Below, piece by piece: positions 1 through 7,134 of a stretch of 64,000 bases of DNA. The stretch comes from Cellulomonas wangleii (GTDB lineage Bacteria > Actinomycetota > Actinomycetes > Actinomycetales > Cellulomonadaceae): NCBI RefSeq assembly GCF_018388445.1, contig NZ_CP074405.1:248001-312000 (forward strand). Reading direction: 5' to 3'. Below the pieces are notes generated by a model, which had not been told where the DNA came from, ran no database searches, and worked only from the letters and a program-made list of their open reading frames with translations. Position 1 is the first letter of the stretch. Each line of letters starts with the position of its first letter. The position numbers were made by a program, and so were the translations under genes.

Positions 1-1
1 C

Positions 2-217
2 GTCGTCGCGCCCGACGTCGGGGGTGACGCGCGCACCGCCGACGTCACCGGCACCGTGCACGCGCTGCGCTCGCGCCGCGGACGCACCGAGGTCGTGGTC
101 GACGTCGACGGCGTCGGACGCGTCAGCGCGCTCGCACCGGCGGGGTGGACGTGCCCCCCGGGGGTGCGTATCGCCCTGCACGCCGACGCCGCTGCGGTCG
201 CCGGGCTCCCGGGCTAA
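2..217 (+). CDS. C-terminal end of a protein with a TOBE-like domain (partial)
   Basis: An open frame enters from the left edge and ends at TAA 215-217; only 71 residues are in the window. The visible part is short beta-rich sequence (GTVHALRSRRGRTEVVVDVD followed by a GVRIALHADAAAVAGLPG ending). That pattern of a basic strand, VxVDVDG and a terminal PG resembles the TOBE domain that ends many ABC-importer ATPases. No Walker motif is in view, so the ABC assignment is inference from the tail alone. The next gene starts 57 bases downstream on the same strand. Confidence 0.4.
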   Translation, partial: VVAPDVGGDARTADVTGTVHALRSRRGRTEVVVDVDGVGRVSALAPAGWTCPPGVRIALHADAAAVAGLPG

Positions 218-274
218 CGTCGGAGCCACCGGGCACCGCAGCCCGGCGCACCGAGAGCAACGAGGTGGCCGCCC

Positions 275-1021
275 ATGGAGCTCCAGCCGCGTGAGGTCGT
301 GTCGGTCGACGTCCACGCCCCCGCCGACACCGTCTGGGAGCACCTGCGGGACCCGCGCCTGATCCGGCGGTGGTTCGGCTGGGACTATGACGGCCTGGAC
401 GCGGAGATCGCCCAGACCTTCCGCGACGAGGCGCGGGAGCACCACCACGGTGGCTCCACGCGCTCCCTGGTGTGGCCCCACCACGACCGGATGACCGTGA
501 CCGCGCTGGACGACGCGCGCTCCCGGGTGAGCGTCACGCGCCGCAGCCACGACGGCCTGTCGACGTTCGACGGGGTCTTCGACGAGATGGACGAGGGCTG
601 GATCCAGTTCGTCCACCAGCTGGCGTTCGCGCTCGACGTGCACCCCGGGGAGGACCGCGTCACCCTGCTGGCGCACGGCCTGGACGCCGGCGACCGCCAC
701 GACCCCCTGCTGTTCCGCGCCGGGCTGCACGGTGTGCGGGGCCTGCCGGTGCGGGCGCACGTGGAGGCCGCCCGGCCCGACGGGTCCCGCGTGGGCGGCA
801 CGCTCGTCTACAAGTCGGAGCACCAGGTGGGCATCCACCTGCACGGCATCGCCGAGTCGCTGCTCGTGCTGCTCATCAGGCCGCCCGTCGAGCGCCCGCC
901 GCACGGCACCGTCGACGTCACGATGTCCACCTACGGCCTCGACGACGCGGTGATGGCCGAGGCGCGGCGTCGCTGGGACGGCTGGTGGTCGGTCGCCCCG
1001 CAGCCCGCCGCAGGCGCGTGA
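275..1021 (+). CDS. SRPBCC/START-like domain protein (AHSA1 type)
   Basis: A 248-residue cytoplasmic protein without signal peptide. The N-terminus (VDVHAPADTVWEHLRDPRLI followed by RRWFGWDY) is the typical first strand and helix of SRPBCC proteins of the AHSA1 type, where an HAPADTVWEHL-like helix precedes a WFGWDYDG-like segment. The fold binds hydrophobic ligands, but the ligand here cannot be told. Such proteins are near 150 residues; this one carries about 100 more, possibly a second degenerate copy (residues about 150-245). The ATG at 275 is chosen because GAGAGCAACGAGG precedes it. The convergent GNAT gene ends 4 bases after its stop. Confidence 0.7.
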   Translation: MELQPREVVSVDVHAPADTVWEHLRDPRLIRRWFGWDYDGLDAEIAQTFRDEAREHHHGGSTRSLVWPHHDRMTVTALDDARSRVSVTRRSHDGLSTFDGVFDEMDEGWIQFVHQLAFALDVHPGEDRVTLLAHGLDAGDRHDPLLFRAGLHGVRGLPVRAHVEAARPDGSRVGGTLVYKSEHQVGIHLHGIAESLLVLLIRPPVERPPHGTVDVTMSTYGLDDAVMAEARRRWDGWWSVAPQPAAGA

Positions 1022-1024
1022 GCG

Positions 1025-2128
1025 TCAGAGCGTCGTCTGCCAGACCCCGGAGCCGCCGGCCGGTCGGAAGCCCAGCGCCACGTTGATGGCGAGCATCCAG
1101 CGGTTCTCCTCGGCGTTCCACGTGCTGATGCGCCTGACCGACGGCCGGCGGCGGGCCAGCTCCTGCAGCTGCACGGCCTTGACGAGCATGCCCAGGCGGT
1201 GGCCGCGGTGCTCGCGCTGCACCAGGGTGTCCTCCTGCCACACGAACTCGTCGGTGTGCGACGGTGCCAGCAGCTGGGAGTAGGCGACGAGGCGGCCGGT
1301 GGGCACGTGCTCGACGGCCGTGGTCAGCAGCTGCTCGCCCCGCTCCAGGGTCTCCGCGTCCTCGCTGCGCACCCGCGCCGCGTCCCAGGCCTCCTCGCCC
1401 ACGTCCAGACCGGCGGTCGGCTCGTCGGTGCTCATGCTGGTGCGCAGCGCGGCGAGCTGGTCGGCCCACGCGTCGGGTGTCGCGTCCTGCCAGGTGACGG
1501 TCCGGTAGTCGGGTCCCGCGACCGCGGCGGCAGCAGCCCGGTGCGCCTCGACGGCGTCCGGGTCGAGCGGCAGCTCCAGCCGCGAGTGGCGGGCCACCTG
1601 CTCGAGCCGCCAGCCACGCGCCAGCGCGAACCGCACCGCGGGGTCGTCGCGCGACAGCAGGCCCGAGCCGGTCGGGGCGCCCAGGGCGCCCGGGCCGGGT
1701 GACGGCTCGACGTCCTGCTCGGTCTCCGCCATGAGGTGCGTGCGGCCCTCCGCGCGGGCGGCGTCGAGCACCGCCGCGTGCAGCGCGGCACCCACGCCCC
1801 GGCCCCGGTGCGCGGGACGTACGGAGACGCCCAGCCACCCGGTGTGCGTGTTGTCCGTCTGCGGCAGGTCCAGGCCGGCCGTGCCCAGCACGCGGGCCGG
1901 GTCAGGGGCGTCGGTGGTGTCGTCGACCGCGAGGACCCGCAGCCGTCGCGTGTACTCGCCGTGGCGCAGCAGCGACAGGGCGCGCGGTGCGGTGATCGCG
2001 AAGTCGTCCGTGCCCCACGTCGCGCGGATCGTCTCGTTGCGCACCTCGACCATTCCGTGCAGGAGCCATGCGTCGGGGGCGTCGAGGGACTCGGGCACGG
2101 GCATCTCGCGCAGGGACCAGGTCGTCAT
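1025..2128 (-). CDS. GNAT family N-acetyltransferase, probably tandem GNAT domains
   Basis: A 367-residue protein. Residues about 95-130 hold a clear acetyl-CoA binding stretch (SVRPAHRGRGVGAALHAAVL, the R/Q-x-x-G-x-G/A signature). A second, weaker GNAT-like half follows, with QREHRGHRLGMLVKAVQL near residue 310 and a C-terminal WNAEENRWMLAINVALGF segment of the kind that closes a GNAT fold. Tandem-GNAT proteins of this size are common in actinobacteria; the acceptor substrate is unknown. The ATG at 2128 is the first in frame and lies 80 bases from the divergent 2209 gene. Confidence 0.75.
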   Translation of the reverse strand: MTTWSLREMPVPESLDAPDAWLLHGMVEVRNETIRATWGTDDFAITAPRALSLLRHGEYTRRLRVLAVDDTTDAPDPARVLGTAGLDLPQTDNTHTGWLGVSVRPAHRGRGVGAALHAAVLDAARAEGRTHLMAETEQDVEPSPGPGALGAPTGSGLLSRDDPAVRFALARGWRLEQVARHSRLELPLDPDAVEAHRAAAAAVAGPDYRTVTWQDATPDAWADQLAALRTSMSTDEPTAGLDVGEEAWDAARVRSEDAETLERGEQLLTTAVEHVPTGRLVAYSQLLAPSHTDEFVWQEDTLVQREHRGHRLGMLVKAVQLQELARRRPSVRRISTWNAEENRWMLAINVALGFRPAGGSGVWQTTL

Positions 2129-2208
2129 GCGTCCAGCATCCGCACACCGGCGTCCCGTGTCGACGTCTTTGCGCAGGTGGGGCGACCGGTGGGGCGTAAC
2201 CTGCGACC

Positions 2209-2865
2209 GTGCCGTGGTGGGAGGTCGTGGGCTGGGTCGGGTCGGTGCTCGTCGTCCTGTCGCTGATGCAGGCCCGCGTGTGGCGGTTCCGGGTGATGAA
2301 CCTGGTCGGCGCGGTGCTGGCGACGGCGTACAACGCGGTCTTCGGCATCTGGGCGTTCGCCGCGATGAACGGGGCGATCGCGGTCATCGACGTGTACTGG
2401 CTGTGGCGCCTGGGCCGCGAGCGCGGCGACGAGGCCGTGTACGCGGTGGTCGAGGTGGCCCCGGACGACGCGTACCTGCGGCACGTGCTCGCGGTGCACG
2501 CGGCGGACGTCGCGCGGCACCGCACCGTGCCGGCCGTGGGCGGCGACGGTGCGGGCCCGGCCGGTGACGGACCTGGCGTCGACCTCGCGTTCCTCGTCGT
2601 GCGTGGCGACGAGACGGTCGGTGTCGTCCTGGTGCGCGACGCCGGTGACGGCAGCGGCGTCGTCGTGCTCGACTGGGTGACGCCGCGGTTCCGCGACTTC
2701 ACGCCGGGGGAGTTCGTGTACCGGCACTCGGACGTCTTCGCCGCGCACGGTCTGCGGCGGCTGGTCGTGCCGACCACCCCGCCCGGGGCGGTGCGCTACC
2801 TCGAGCGCGTCGGCTTCCGACAGATGGACGGGCGCGTCTGGGAGCGCCCGGTCGACGTGCGCTGA
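2209..2865 (+). CDS. YgjV-like inner-membrane domain fused to an acetyltransferase-like C-terminus
   Basis: A 218-residue protein starting at GTG. Residues 1-70 contain two to three membrane segments (WEVVGWVGSVLVVLSLMQ, then MNLVGAVLATAYNAVFGIWA) ending in a VIDVYWLWR motif, which fits the YgjV family of small inner-membrane proteins. Residues 80-215 are soluble and end with VPTTPPGAVRYLERVGFRQM, typical of the last helix and strand of a GNAT-type fold. Function is unknown. The GTG start is favoured because it puts the first helix exactly at the N-terminus. Confidence 0.65.
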   Translation: MPWWEVVGWVGSVLVVLSLMQARVWRFRVMNLVGAVLATAYNAVFGIWAFAAMNGAIAVIDVYWLWRLGRERGDEAVYAVVEVAPDDAYLRHVLAVHAADVARHRTVPAVGGDGAGPAGDGPGVDLAFLVVRGDETVGVVLVRDAGDGSGVVVLDWVTPRFRDFTPGEFVYRHSDVFAAHGLRRLVVPTTPPGAVRYLERVGFRQMDGRVWERPVDVR

Positions 2866-2905
2866 CGCACGCGTCACCCGCGCCGCGCCCTCCGGCCGGT
2901 GCGTC

Positions 2906-3364
2906 TCAGGTCCGGTGCACGTCGGTGACCAGCACGTCCACCGTGACGACCGCACCGGGCAGGTCGGGGTCACCGAGGACGTCGCGCAGGTGGTGCAGCA
3001 CCGCGCGGCGGACGTCGGCCGCCAGCGGGGCGAGCGGCTGCAGGTAGGCGGCCGAGACCTCGACCAGCGCCTCCTCGAGGGCGTCGTCGGCACCGGTGCG
3101 GAACACGACGCGCCGCACCCGCAGCCGCCGGTCGGGCTCCAGCAGGGCGCGCACCGACGTGCGCAGCGCACCCGCGGTGACGGTGTACGCGCCGCGGGGG
3201 TGCCGGCCCCGCACGGGCTGGGTGGGCCGCACGGCGGCGAGGGCCGAGGCGAGCAGCCGCGGGGCGACGGCCACCCAGCCGGCGTCGGTGTGCGTGCGCA
3301 GCTGCGCCGTGGCCAGGCCGAGCAGGTCGTCGCCCGGAGGTGGTGCGTCGTCGTTCATCGCCAT
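2906..3364 (-). CDS. Asp23-like protein encoded with a sigma factor
   Basis: A 152-residue protein with no membrane segment. The C-terminal half (LRVRRVVFRTG, ADVRRAVLHHLRDVLGD, then VTVDVLVTDVHRT) follows the strand-helix-strand order of Asp23/Gls24 proteins, and its ending VDVLVTDVH parallels the INISVNDVH of the protein encoded at 4134. An AGGAGG lies eight bases before ATG 3364. The gene overlaps the stop of the upstream sigma gene by ten bases, so the two are co-translated. Because it sits beside the divergent Asp23 operon, it may set or sense envelope stress with that sigma factor; this is inference. Confidence 0.55.
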   Translation of the reverse strand: MAMNDDAPPPGDDLLGLATAQLRTHTDAGWVAVAPRLLASALAAVRPTQPVRGRHPRGAYTVTAGALRTSVRALLEPDRRLRVRRVVFRTGADDALEEALVEVSAAYLQPLAPLAADVRRAVLHHLRDVLGDPDLPGAVVTVDVLVTDVHRT

Positions 3365-3936
3365 GCGGCGAACCTCCTGCTCAGCGTGTGGCGGGCGCGC
3401 TCGAGCGCGCCGCGCACCGCCGCGTGGCTGGTGCGCAGCGCGTGCGCGGCGTCGGCGTAGGACAGGCCCTCGACCTCGACCAGCAGCCAGACCGCGCGCT
3501 GCGGCCCCGGCAGGTCCAGCAGCGCACGGTCGAGCGCGGCCCGCAGGTCGGTGGCCAGCAGCCGCTCGACCGGGTCGTCCCCAGGGGCGGCGCGGTCGGC
3601 CGCGGGACCCTGGTCGGGGTCGTCGACCGGGGACGGGACGTGGGCGCGGCGGCGGGCGGCGCGGCGCACGCAGTTGGTCTGGATGCCGAACAACCAGGTG
3701 CGCACGCCCGCCTCACCGCGGTACCCCTCGGCGCCGAGCCATGCGGCCGTCAGTGCGTCCTGCACCGCGTCCTCGGCGTCCTGGGCGGAGGGCAGCAGCC
3801 GCCGCGCGTACCGGTAGAGCGACGGACCGTGGCGCTCGACGAGCAGCGCGAACGCGGCGTGGTCGCCCAGTGCGGCGCGCTCGAGCAGCACGGCGTCGGG
3901 GCTCGCCGACGGCGCGACGTCGGCGGCGGGGGCCAC
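3355..3936 (-). CDS. ECF-type RNA polymerase sigma factor
   Basis: Region 2 is seen as AFALLVERHGPSLYRYARRL plus DAEDAVQDALTAAW, with TWLFGIQTNC as the end of region 2.4; region 4 is DLPGPQRAVWLLVEVEGLSY and the HTH around ADAAHALRTSHAAVRGALER. The open frame continues to a GTG at 4047, but the first 37 codons are Pro/Ala-rich and would cover the Crp-like site at 3996-4011, so I place the start at GTG 3936 (193 aa); this start is uncertain. It is transcribed away from the Asp23 operon at 4134 and is coupled to the Asp23-like gene downstream. Likely role is control of the envelope-stress genes next to it. Confidence 0.8.
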   Translation of the reverse strand: MAPAADVAPSASPDAVLLERAALGDHAAFALLVERHGPSLYRYARRLLPSAQDAEDAVQDALTAAWLGAEGYRGEAGVRTWLFGIQTNCVRRAARRRAHVPSPVDDPDQGPAADRAAPGDDPVERLLATDLRAALDRALLDLPGPQRAVWLLVEVEGLSYADAAHALRTSHAAVRGALERARHTLSRRFAAWR

Positions 3937-3995
3937 GGGACCGCCGGCCGGGGGTGCCGGTCCGGCCGCGGGCGCAGCGACGGCACCGAGCGTAA

Positions 3996-4011
3996 CGTGA
4001 TCTACGTCACA
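3996..4011. promoter_or_regulatory. Crp/GlxR-like operator between the sigma gene and the Asp23 operon
   Basis: The sequence CGTGATCTACGTCACA matches the Crp-family consensus TGTGA-N6-TCACA with one mismatch. It lies about 60 bases from the chosen start of the sigma factor and 123 bases before the first Asp23 gene, so it could serve either direction. The binding protein is not in the window. Confidence 0.45.
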
Positions 4012-4133
4012 CCCGTCCGACCGTGACGTCCCTGCGCGAGGAGGCACTCACCCAGTGTCGGCGTGACCCTGCCGGCCGGCATCCGCGGCGTCCCGCACCA
4101 GCGGGCAGCCGCACCACCGCACGAGGAGCACCC

Positions 4134-4640
4134 ATGAGCGAGCAGACCACCACCCCGGCCGTCGTCACCGAGAACCGCGCCTCGCGCGTCGGCAACAGCG
4201 GCACCTCGGGCCCGTCCCGCACCGGGGGCGGCAGCACACCGCTGCAGACCGAGTACGGCACCACCAGCATCGCCGACGGCGTCGTCGCGAAGATCGCCGG
4301 CATCGCCGCAGCGGACGTCGCGGGCGTGCACTCGCTCGGCGGCGGCGCGGCGCGCGCGTTCAGCGCGATCCGCGAGCGCATCCCCGGCGGCACCACCAAC
4401 CACGCACAGGGCATCAGCGTCGAGGTGGGCGAGCGTGAGGCCGCCATCGACGTCGACCTCGTGGCCGAGTACGGCGTCTCCGTCGTGGACCTCGCCGAGG
4501 GGGTCCGTCGCAACATCATCACGTCCGTGGAGCGCATGACCGGTCTGCACGTCATCGAGGTGAACATCAGCGTCAACGACGTCCACCTGCCGCAGGACGA
4601 CCCGCAGCCCGAGCCGGCGCCCGAGCCGCGCGTGGCATGA
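4134..4640 (+). CDS. Asp23/Gls24 family envelope stress response protein
   Basis: A 168-residue protein. After a flexible N-terminus, residues 40-150 form the Asp23 domain: TSIADGVVAKIAGIAAADVA, VHSLGGG, EVGEREAAIDVDLVAEYGVS, VRRNIITSVERMTGLHVIEV, NISVNDVHLP. Asp23 proteins are membrane-associated through a small anchor (AmaP) and respond to envelope or alkaline stress. ATG 4134 has the strong site ACGAGGAGCACCC in front, and an earlier in-frame ATG at 4023 has none. It is the first gene of a six-gene run with overlapping stops and starts. Confidence 0.9.
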   Translation: MSEQTTTPAVVTENRASRVGNSGTSGPSRTGGGSTPLQTEYGTTSIADGVVAKIAGIAAADVAGVHSLGGGAARAFSAIRERIPGGTTNHAQGISVEVGEREAAIDVDLVAEYGVSVVDLAEGVRRNIITSVERMTGLHVIEVNISVNDVHLPQDDPQPEPAPEPRVA

Positions 4641-5203
4641 GCACCGATCAGCCGGACGACGAGGAGCCCGTCGTCGTCGCGGTGCGGGAGGAGACGATCG
4701 TGGTCGTCGCGCCGCAGGGCGCGGGGCCGCAGGACGTCGACGTGGTGGACGTCGAGCCCGTCGCCGACCCTGCGGACGTGGCGGCGCAGGCCGTGCCACC
4801 TCCCGTGCCCGCGCTGCCCCTGCCCCCGGTCGCGGTGGGTGGCGCAGCGGCCCCGCCGGTCCCGGGCCCGACGCCGTCACCGTCCCCGGGCCCGTCACCG
4901 ACCGCGCCGGTCCCGCCACCGCGCCCGCCCGACCCCGCCGAGCGGGCCGCCGCTGCCGCGCTCGCGGTGCCGGGGGTCGCGGGGCTGTACGGCGGGGCGT
5001 TCGGGGAGATCGCCACGCACCTGCCGGGACGGCGGGTGGCGGGCGTCCGCAGCCGCCGCACCCCGGACGGCGCCCGCACCGAGGTCCACGTCGTCGCCCG
5101 GCTCGGCGGTGACCTGCGCGAGCTCGCCGCGACCGTGCACCAGCGGGTGCACGACGCCGTGGGCGGGCAGGTGCACGTCGTGGTCGACGACCTGGCCCCC
5201 TGA
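4637..5203 (+). CDS. Asp23-operon protein with long Pro-rich spacer
   Basis: Its ATG overlaps the stop of the Asp23 gene (ATGA). The 188-residue product has an acidic, valine-rich N-terminus (1-50), a proline/alanine/serine-rich spacer (about 52-100) and a C-terminal 85-residue part (LAVPGVAGLYGGAFGEIATH, then TEVHVVARLGGDLRELAATV, HVVVDDL) that keeps the PGV-x-G-x-Y-G and VHV-x-V-x-L pattern of Asp23-like domains. No signal peptide. The spacer suggests the domain is held away from its partner; function is inferred only from position. Confidence 0.7.
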   Translation: MSTDQPDDEEPVVVAVREETIVVVAPQGAGPQDVDVVDVEPVADPADVAAQAVPPPVPALPLPPVAVGGAAAPPVPGPTPSPSPGPSPTAPVPPPRPPDPAERAAAAALAVPGVAGLYGGAFGEIATHLPGRRVAGVRSRRTPDGARTEVHVVARLGGDLRELAATVHQRVHDAVGGQVHVVVDDLAP

Positions 5204-5275
5204 GTCCTGGCGGCCCGTGGCGGTCGCCCCCCCACGCCCGTCCGATGGCCGCACGTCCCGAACCGAGGAGCACCC

Positions 5276-5452
5276 ATGTCCCTGTCCCTGGCCGGTCTGC
5301 TGACCGGTCTGCTGCTGGCCCTCGCGGCGATCATCGGCGGTTTCAACGGCTTCCTGCTCGCCGTGGTGCTCGGCGCCGTCGGGTGGGTGGTGGGCGCCGT
5401 CGTCGAGGGCCGGATCGACCTGGCCGCCCTGACGGGGGGCCGTCGTGGCTGA
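5276..5452 (+). CDS. Small membrane protein (DUF2273-like) of the Asp23 operon
   Basis: A 58-codon gene. It begins with ATG 5276 after CCGAGGAGCACCC, almost the same leader as the Asp23 gene at 4134. The product is two hydrophobic stretches, SLAGLLTGLLLALAAIIGGF and FLLAVVLGAVGWVVGAVVEG, followed by a short RIDLAAL tail. Small two-helix proteins of this type (DUF2273) sit beside Asp23 genes in many Gram-positive bacteria. Its stop overlaps the next start by eight bases. Confidence 0.8.
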   Translation: MSLSLAGLLTGLLLALAAIIGGFNGFLLAVVLGAVGWVVGAVVEGRIDLAALTGGRRG

Positions 5453-5834
5453 CACGGCGCCGCCGGGTGCCGCCGCACCCGCGGACGTCGCCGAGGACCC
5501 GGCGCGACGCGGTGCGCTCGACGTGGCGGACCGGGTCGTGCAGAAGGTCGCGGTGGCGGCCGCCGCCCGGGTGCCCGGCGTCGCGAGCACGTCGTCCGGC
5601 CTGCTCGGGCGGGACCTGCCCGCCGCGACCGCGCGGACGCGCGGGACGCGTGCGCAGGTCGAGGTGGACGTCGCCATCGCCTGGCCCGCATCGGCCGTCA
5701 CGACCGCGCGCCGGGTACGGGAGGCGGTCGGTGACGCGGTGACGCGGTTCGCGGGGGTGCGGACCGATCGCGTCGACGTCCGGGTCGTGGCAGTCACCGA
5801 CCCCGCACGCGTCGTCACGGAGCGTGTGCGGTGA
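5445..5834 (+). CDS. Asp23/Gls24-like protein
   Basis: A 129-residue protein starting at GTG 5445 inside the end of the small membrane-protein gene. It shows the Asp23 order: VADRVVQKVAVAAAARVPGV, a glycine-serine turn, QVEVDVAIAWPASAVTTARR, VREAVGDAVTRFAGVRTDRV and DVRVVAVTD. It is a second complete Asp23 domain in this operon, so the encoded assembly may contain several non-identical subunits. No cysteine or enzyme motif is seen. Confidence 0.8.
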   Translation: MADTAPPGAAAPADVAEDPARRGALDVADRVVQKVAVAAAARVPGVASTSSGLLGRDLPAATARTRGTRAQVEVDVAIAWPASAVTTARRVREAVGDAVTRFAGVRTDRVDVRVVAVTDPARVVTERVR

Positions 5835-6481
5835 GCGCGACGGCCGACTCGCGACGTGCCCGTGCACGCCGGCGGGCCGAGGACCCGGCTCCGACGTCGT
5901 GGCCGCCGGTGACGGAGGTCCCGGCCGCGGCCGCCCCCGACCCGGTCCCGCTCGCGGCACCGCGGCCCGCGGGCGCCGTGGCGTGGGTGGGCGTCGTGCT
6001 CGCGCTGGTCGCCCTGGGCCTCGCGGTCGTGCTGATGCACGACGGGCTCGTGGCGCTGCGCGTGCTCGACGGCGGCTCGTGGGTGCTCAGTGCCGCGGAC
6101 GCCGTCGGCGACATCCGGCCGACCTGGGAGGTCGCGCTGATCGGGGTGCTCGTCGGTCTGGTCGGGCTGCGCCTCGTGGTCATCGCGCTGCGCCGTCGCC
6201 GTCGCCCGGGGCTGCCGCTCGCCGCGGGCGGGGGGCAGTACCTGCTGGGTCAGGACGTGGCGAGGCTCGCGTCCGGGGCCGCCGCCCAGGTCGACGGGGT
6301 CCTCGAGGTCACGAGCACCTGGGGCCGGCGGGCCGTGACGGTCCGGGCGACGACCGACGGCGGGCCCGGGCTCGAGGGCCTGATCCGGGCCGCCGTGTCC
6401 GAGCGGCTCTCGGCCCTGGCGAAGGCGCCGCGGGTCGTGGTCCGCACGCGACGCAGCACCGACCCGGGGGGTGTCCGGTGA
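5831..6481 (+). CDS. Membrane protein with DUF6286-like C-terminus (Asp23 operon)
   Basis: The GTG start overlaps the previous stop (GTGA). The 216-residue product has a charged, disordered N-terminus (about 45 residues), two membrane segments (AVAWVGVVLALVALGLAVVL and WEVALIGVLVGLVGLRLVVI) around an approximately 40-residue loop, a basic RRRRR end to helix two, then a cytoplasmic domain (about 145-216) with strands like VDGVLEVTSTWGRRAVTVRA. This order is that of DUF6286 proteins found beside Asp23 genes in actinobacteria. Probable role is a membrane anchor or partner for the Asp23 proteins. Confidence 0.75.
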   Translation: MSATADSRRARARRRAEDPAPTSWPPVTEVPAAAAPDPVPLAAPRPAGAVAWVGVVLALVALGLAVVLMHDGLVALRVLDGGSWVLSAADAVGDIRPTWEVALIGVLVGLVGLRLVVIALRRRRRPGLPLAAGGGQYLLGQDVARLASGAAAQVDGVLEVTSTWGRRAVTVRATTDGGPGLEGLIRAAVSERLSALAKAPRVVVRTRRSTDPGGVR

Positions 6482-7059
6482 CGCGCGGCGTGCGGGCCGT
6501 GAACCGGGCGGCTGCGCTGCTCGTCGGGCTCGTGCTGCTCGCGGCCGGGGTGGCGGCCGTGCTGTGGTGGTCCGGGCTGCTCGGTGACTGGTGGTCGCGG
6601 ACGCCCAGCGCGCTGGACGCCGGGCGGGCCGACGAGGTGGTGGACCGGTCGTGGTTCGGCGGTGTGGCGACGGTCAGCGGTGTGCTGCTCGGACTGCTCG
6701 CGCTGTGGTGGCTGCTGGCGCACCTGCGCACCCCGCGTGTCCGCACGCTCGCTCTCAGCGGGTCGGACGGGTCGGGCCGGCTCACCCTGGACGCCGCGGC
6801 GCTGGCCGGGCACGTCGCGCAGGAGGCGCGGCGGCTGCCGGGGGTCGTCGGGGCGCGCGCGCAGCTCGACCGGGAGCGCGGCCGGGACGTGCTGGTCAGC
6901 ACGCTGCAGGTCGACCCGCAGGCGGACCTGCCCGAGCTCGGGAAGGACGTCGCCGCGCTGGTCATGCGCGCGCGGGACGTCGGTGGGTTGCGCGGCATGT
7001 CCGCACGGACCCACCTGGCCGTCCGGCGCCGGGCGCGCGAGGGACCGCGCGTGCGGTGA
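6478..7059 (+). CDS. amaP: Alkaline shock response membrane anchor protein AmaP-like
   Basis: Last gene of the operon; GTG 6478 overlaps the preceding TGA. The 193-residue product has a first membrane helix at about 11-33 (AALLVGLVLLAAGVAAVLWW), a loop, a second helix at about 62-82 (VSGVLLGLLALWWLLAHL), then a cytoplasmic domain with the strand pattern LTLDAAALAGHVAQEARRLP and DVLVSTLQVDPQADLPELG. AmaP in other Gram-positives tethers Asp23 to the membrane; the match here is by topology and context, not by a unique motif. Confidence 0.75.
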   Translation: MTRGVRAVNRAAALLVGLVLLAAGVAAVLWWSGLLGDWWSRTPSALDAGRADEVVDRSWFGGVATVSGVLLGLLALWWLLAHLRTPRVRTLALSGSDGSGRLTLDAAALAGHVAQEARRLPGVVGARAQLDRERGRDVLVSTLQVDPQADLPELGKDVAALVMRARDVGGLRGMSARTHLAVRRRAREGPRVR

Positions 7060-7104
7060 CCCCGCACGGGGCCACGCGCCGCACCCCGCGGCGGGGGAGA
7101 CGCA

Positions 7105-7132
7105 GGACCGGGGCGGGGGGCCGGGCCGGTCC
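7105..7132. terminator. Weak dyad between convergent operons
   Basis: GGACCGG (7105-7111) pairs with CCGGTCC (7126-7132) around a G/C-rich loop. It lies between the end of the Asp23 operon (7059) and the end of the ECF42 sigma gene (7135), where a two-way terminator would be expected. There is no U tract. Confidence 0.4.
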
Positions 7133-7134
7133 CG

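Noticed and set aside
548..575. Fourth ECF42-like promoter (TGTCGA at about 559)
   Set aside because: It is inside the START-like gene and the base run 17 bases on is GACG, not CG(A/T)C.
2157..2190. ECF42-like TGTCGA upstream of the YgjV-like gene
   Set aside because: A CGAC follows only after 19 bases, so the spacing does not match the three good promoters.
3937..4047. Longer N-terminus of the sigma factor from GTG 4047
   Set aside because: The added residues are Pro/Ala-rich with no family similarity, and they would cover the Crp-like site and much of the promoter space of the divergent operon.
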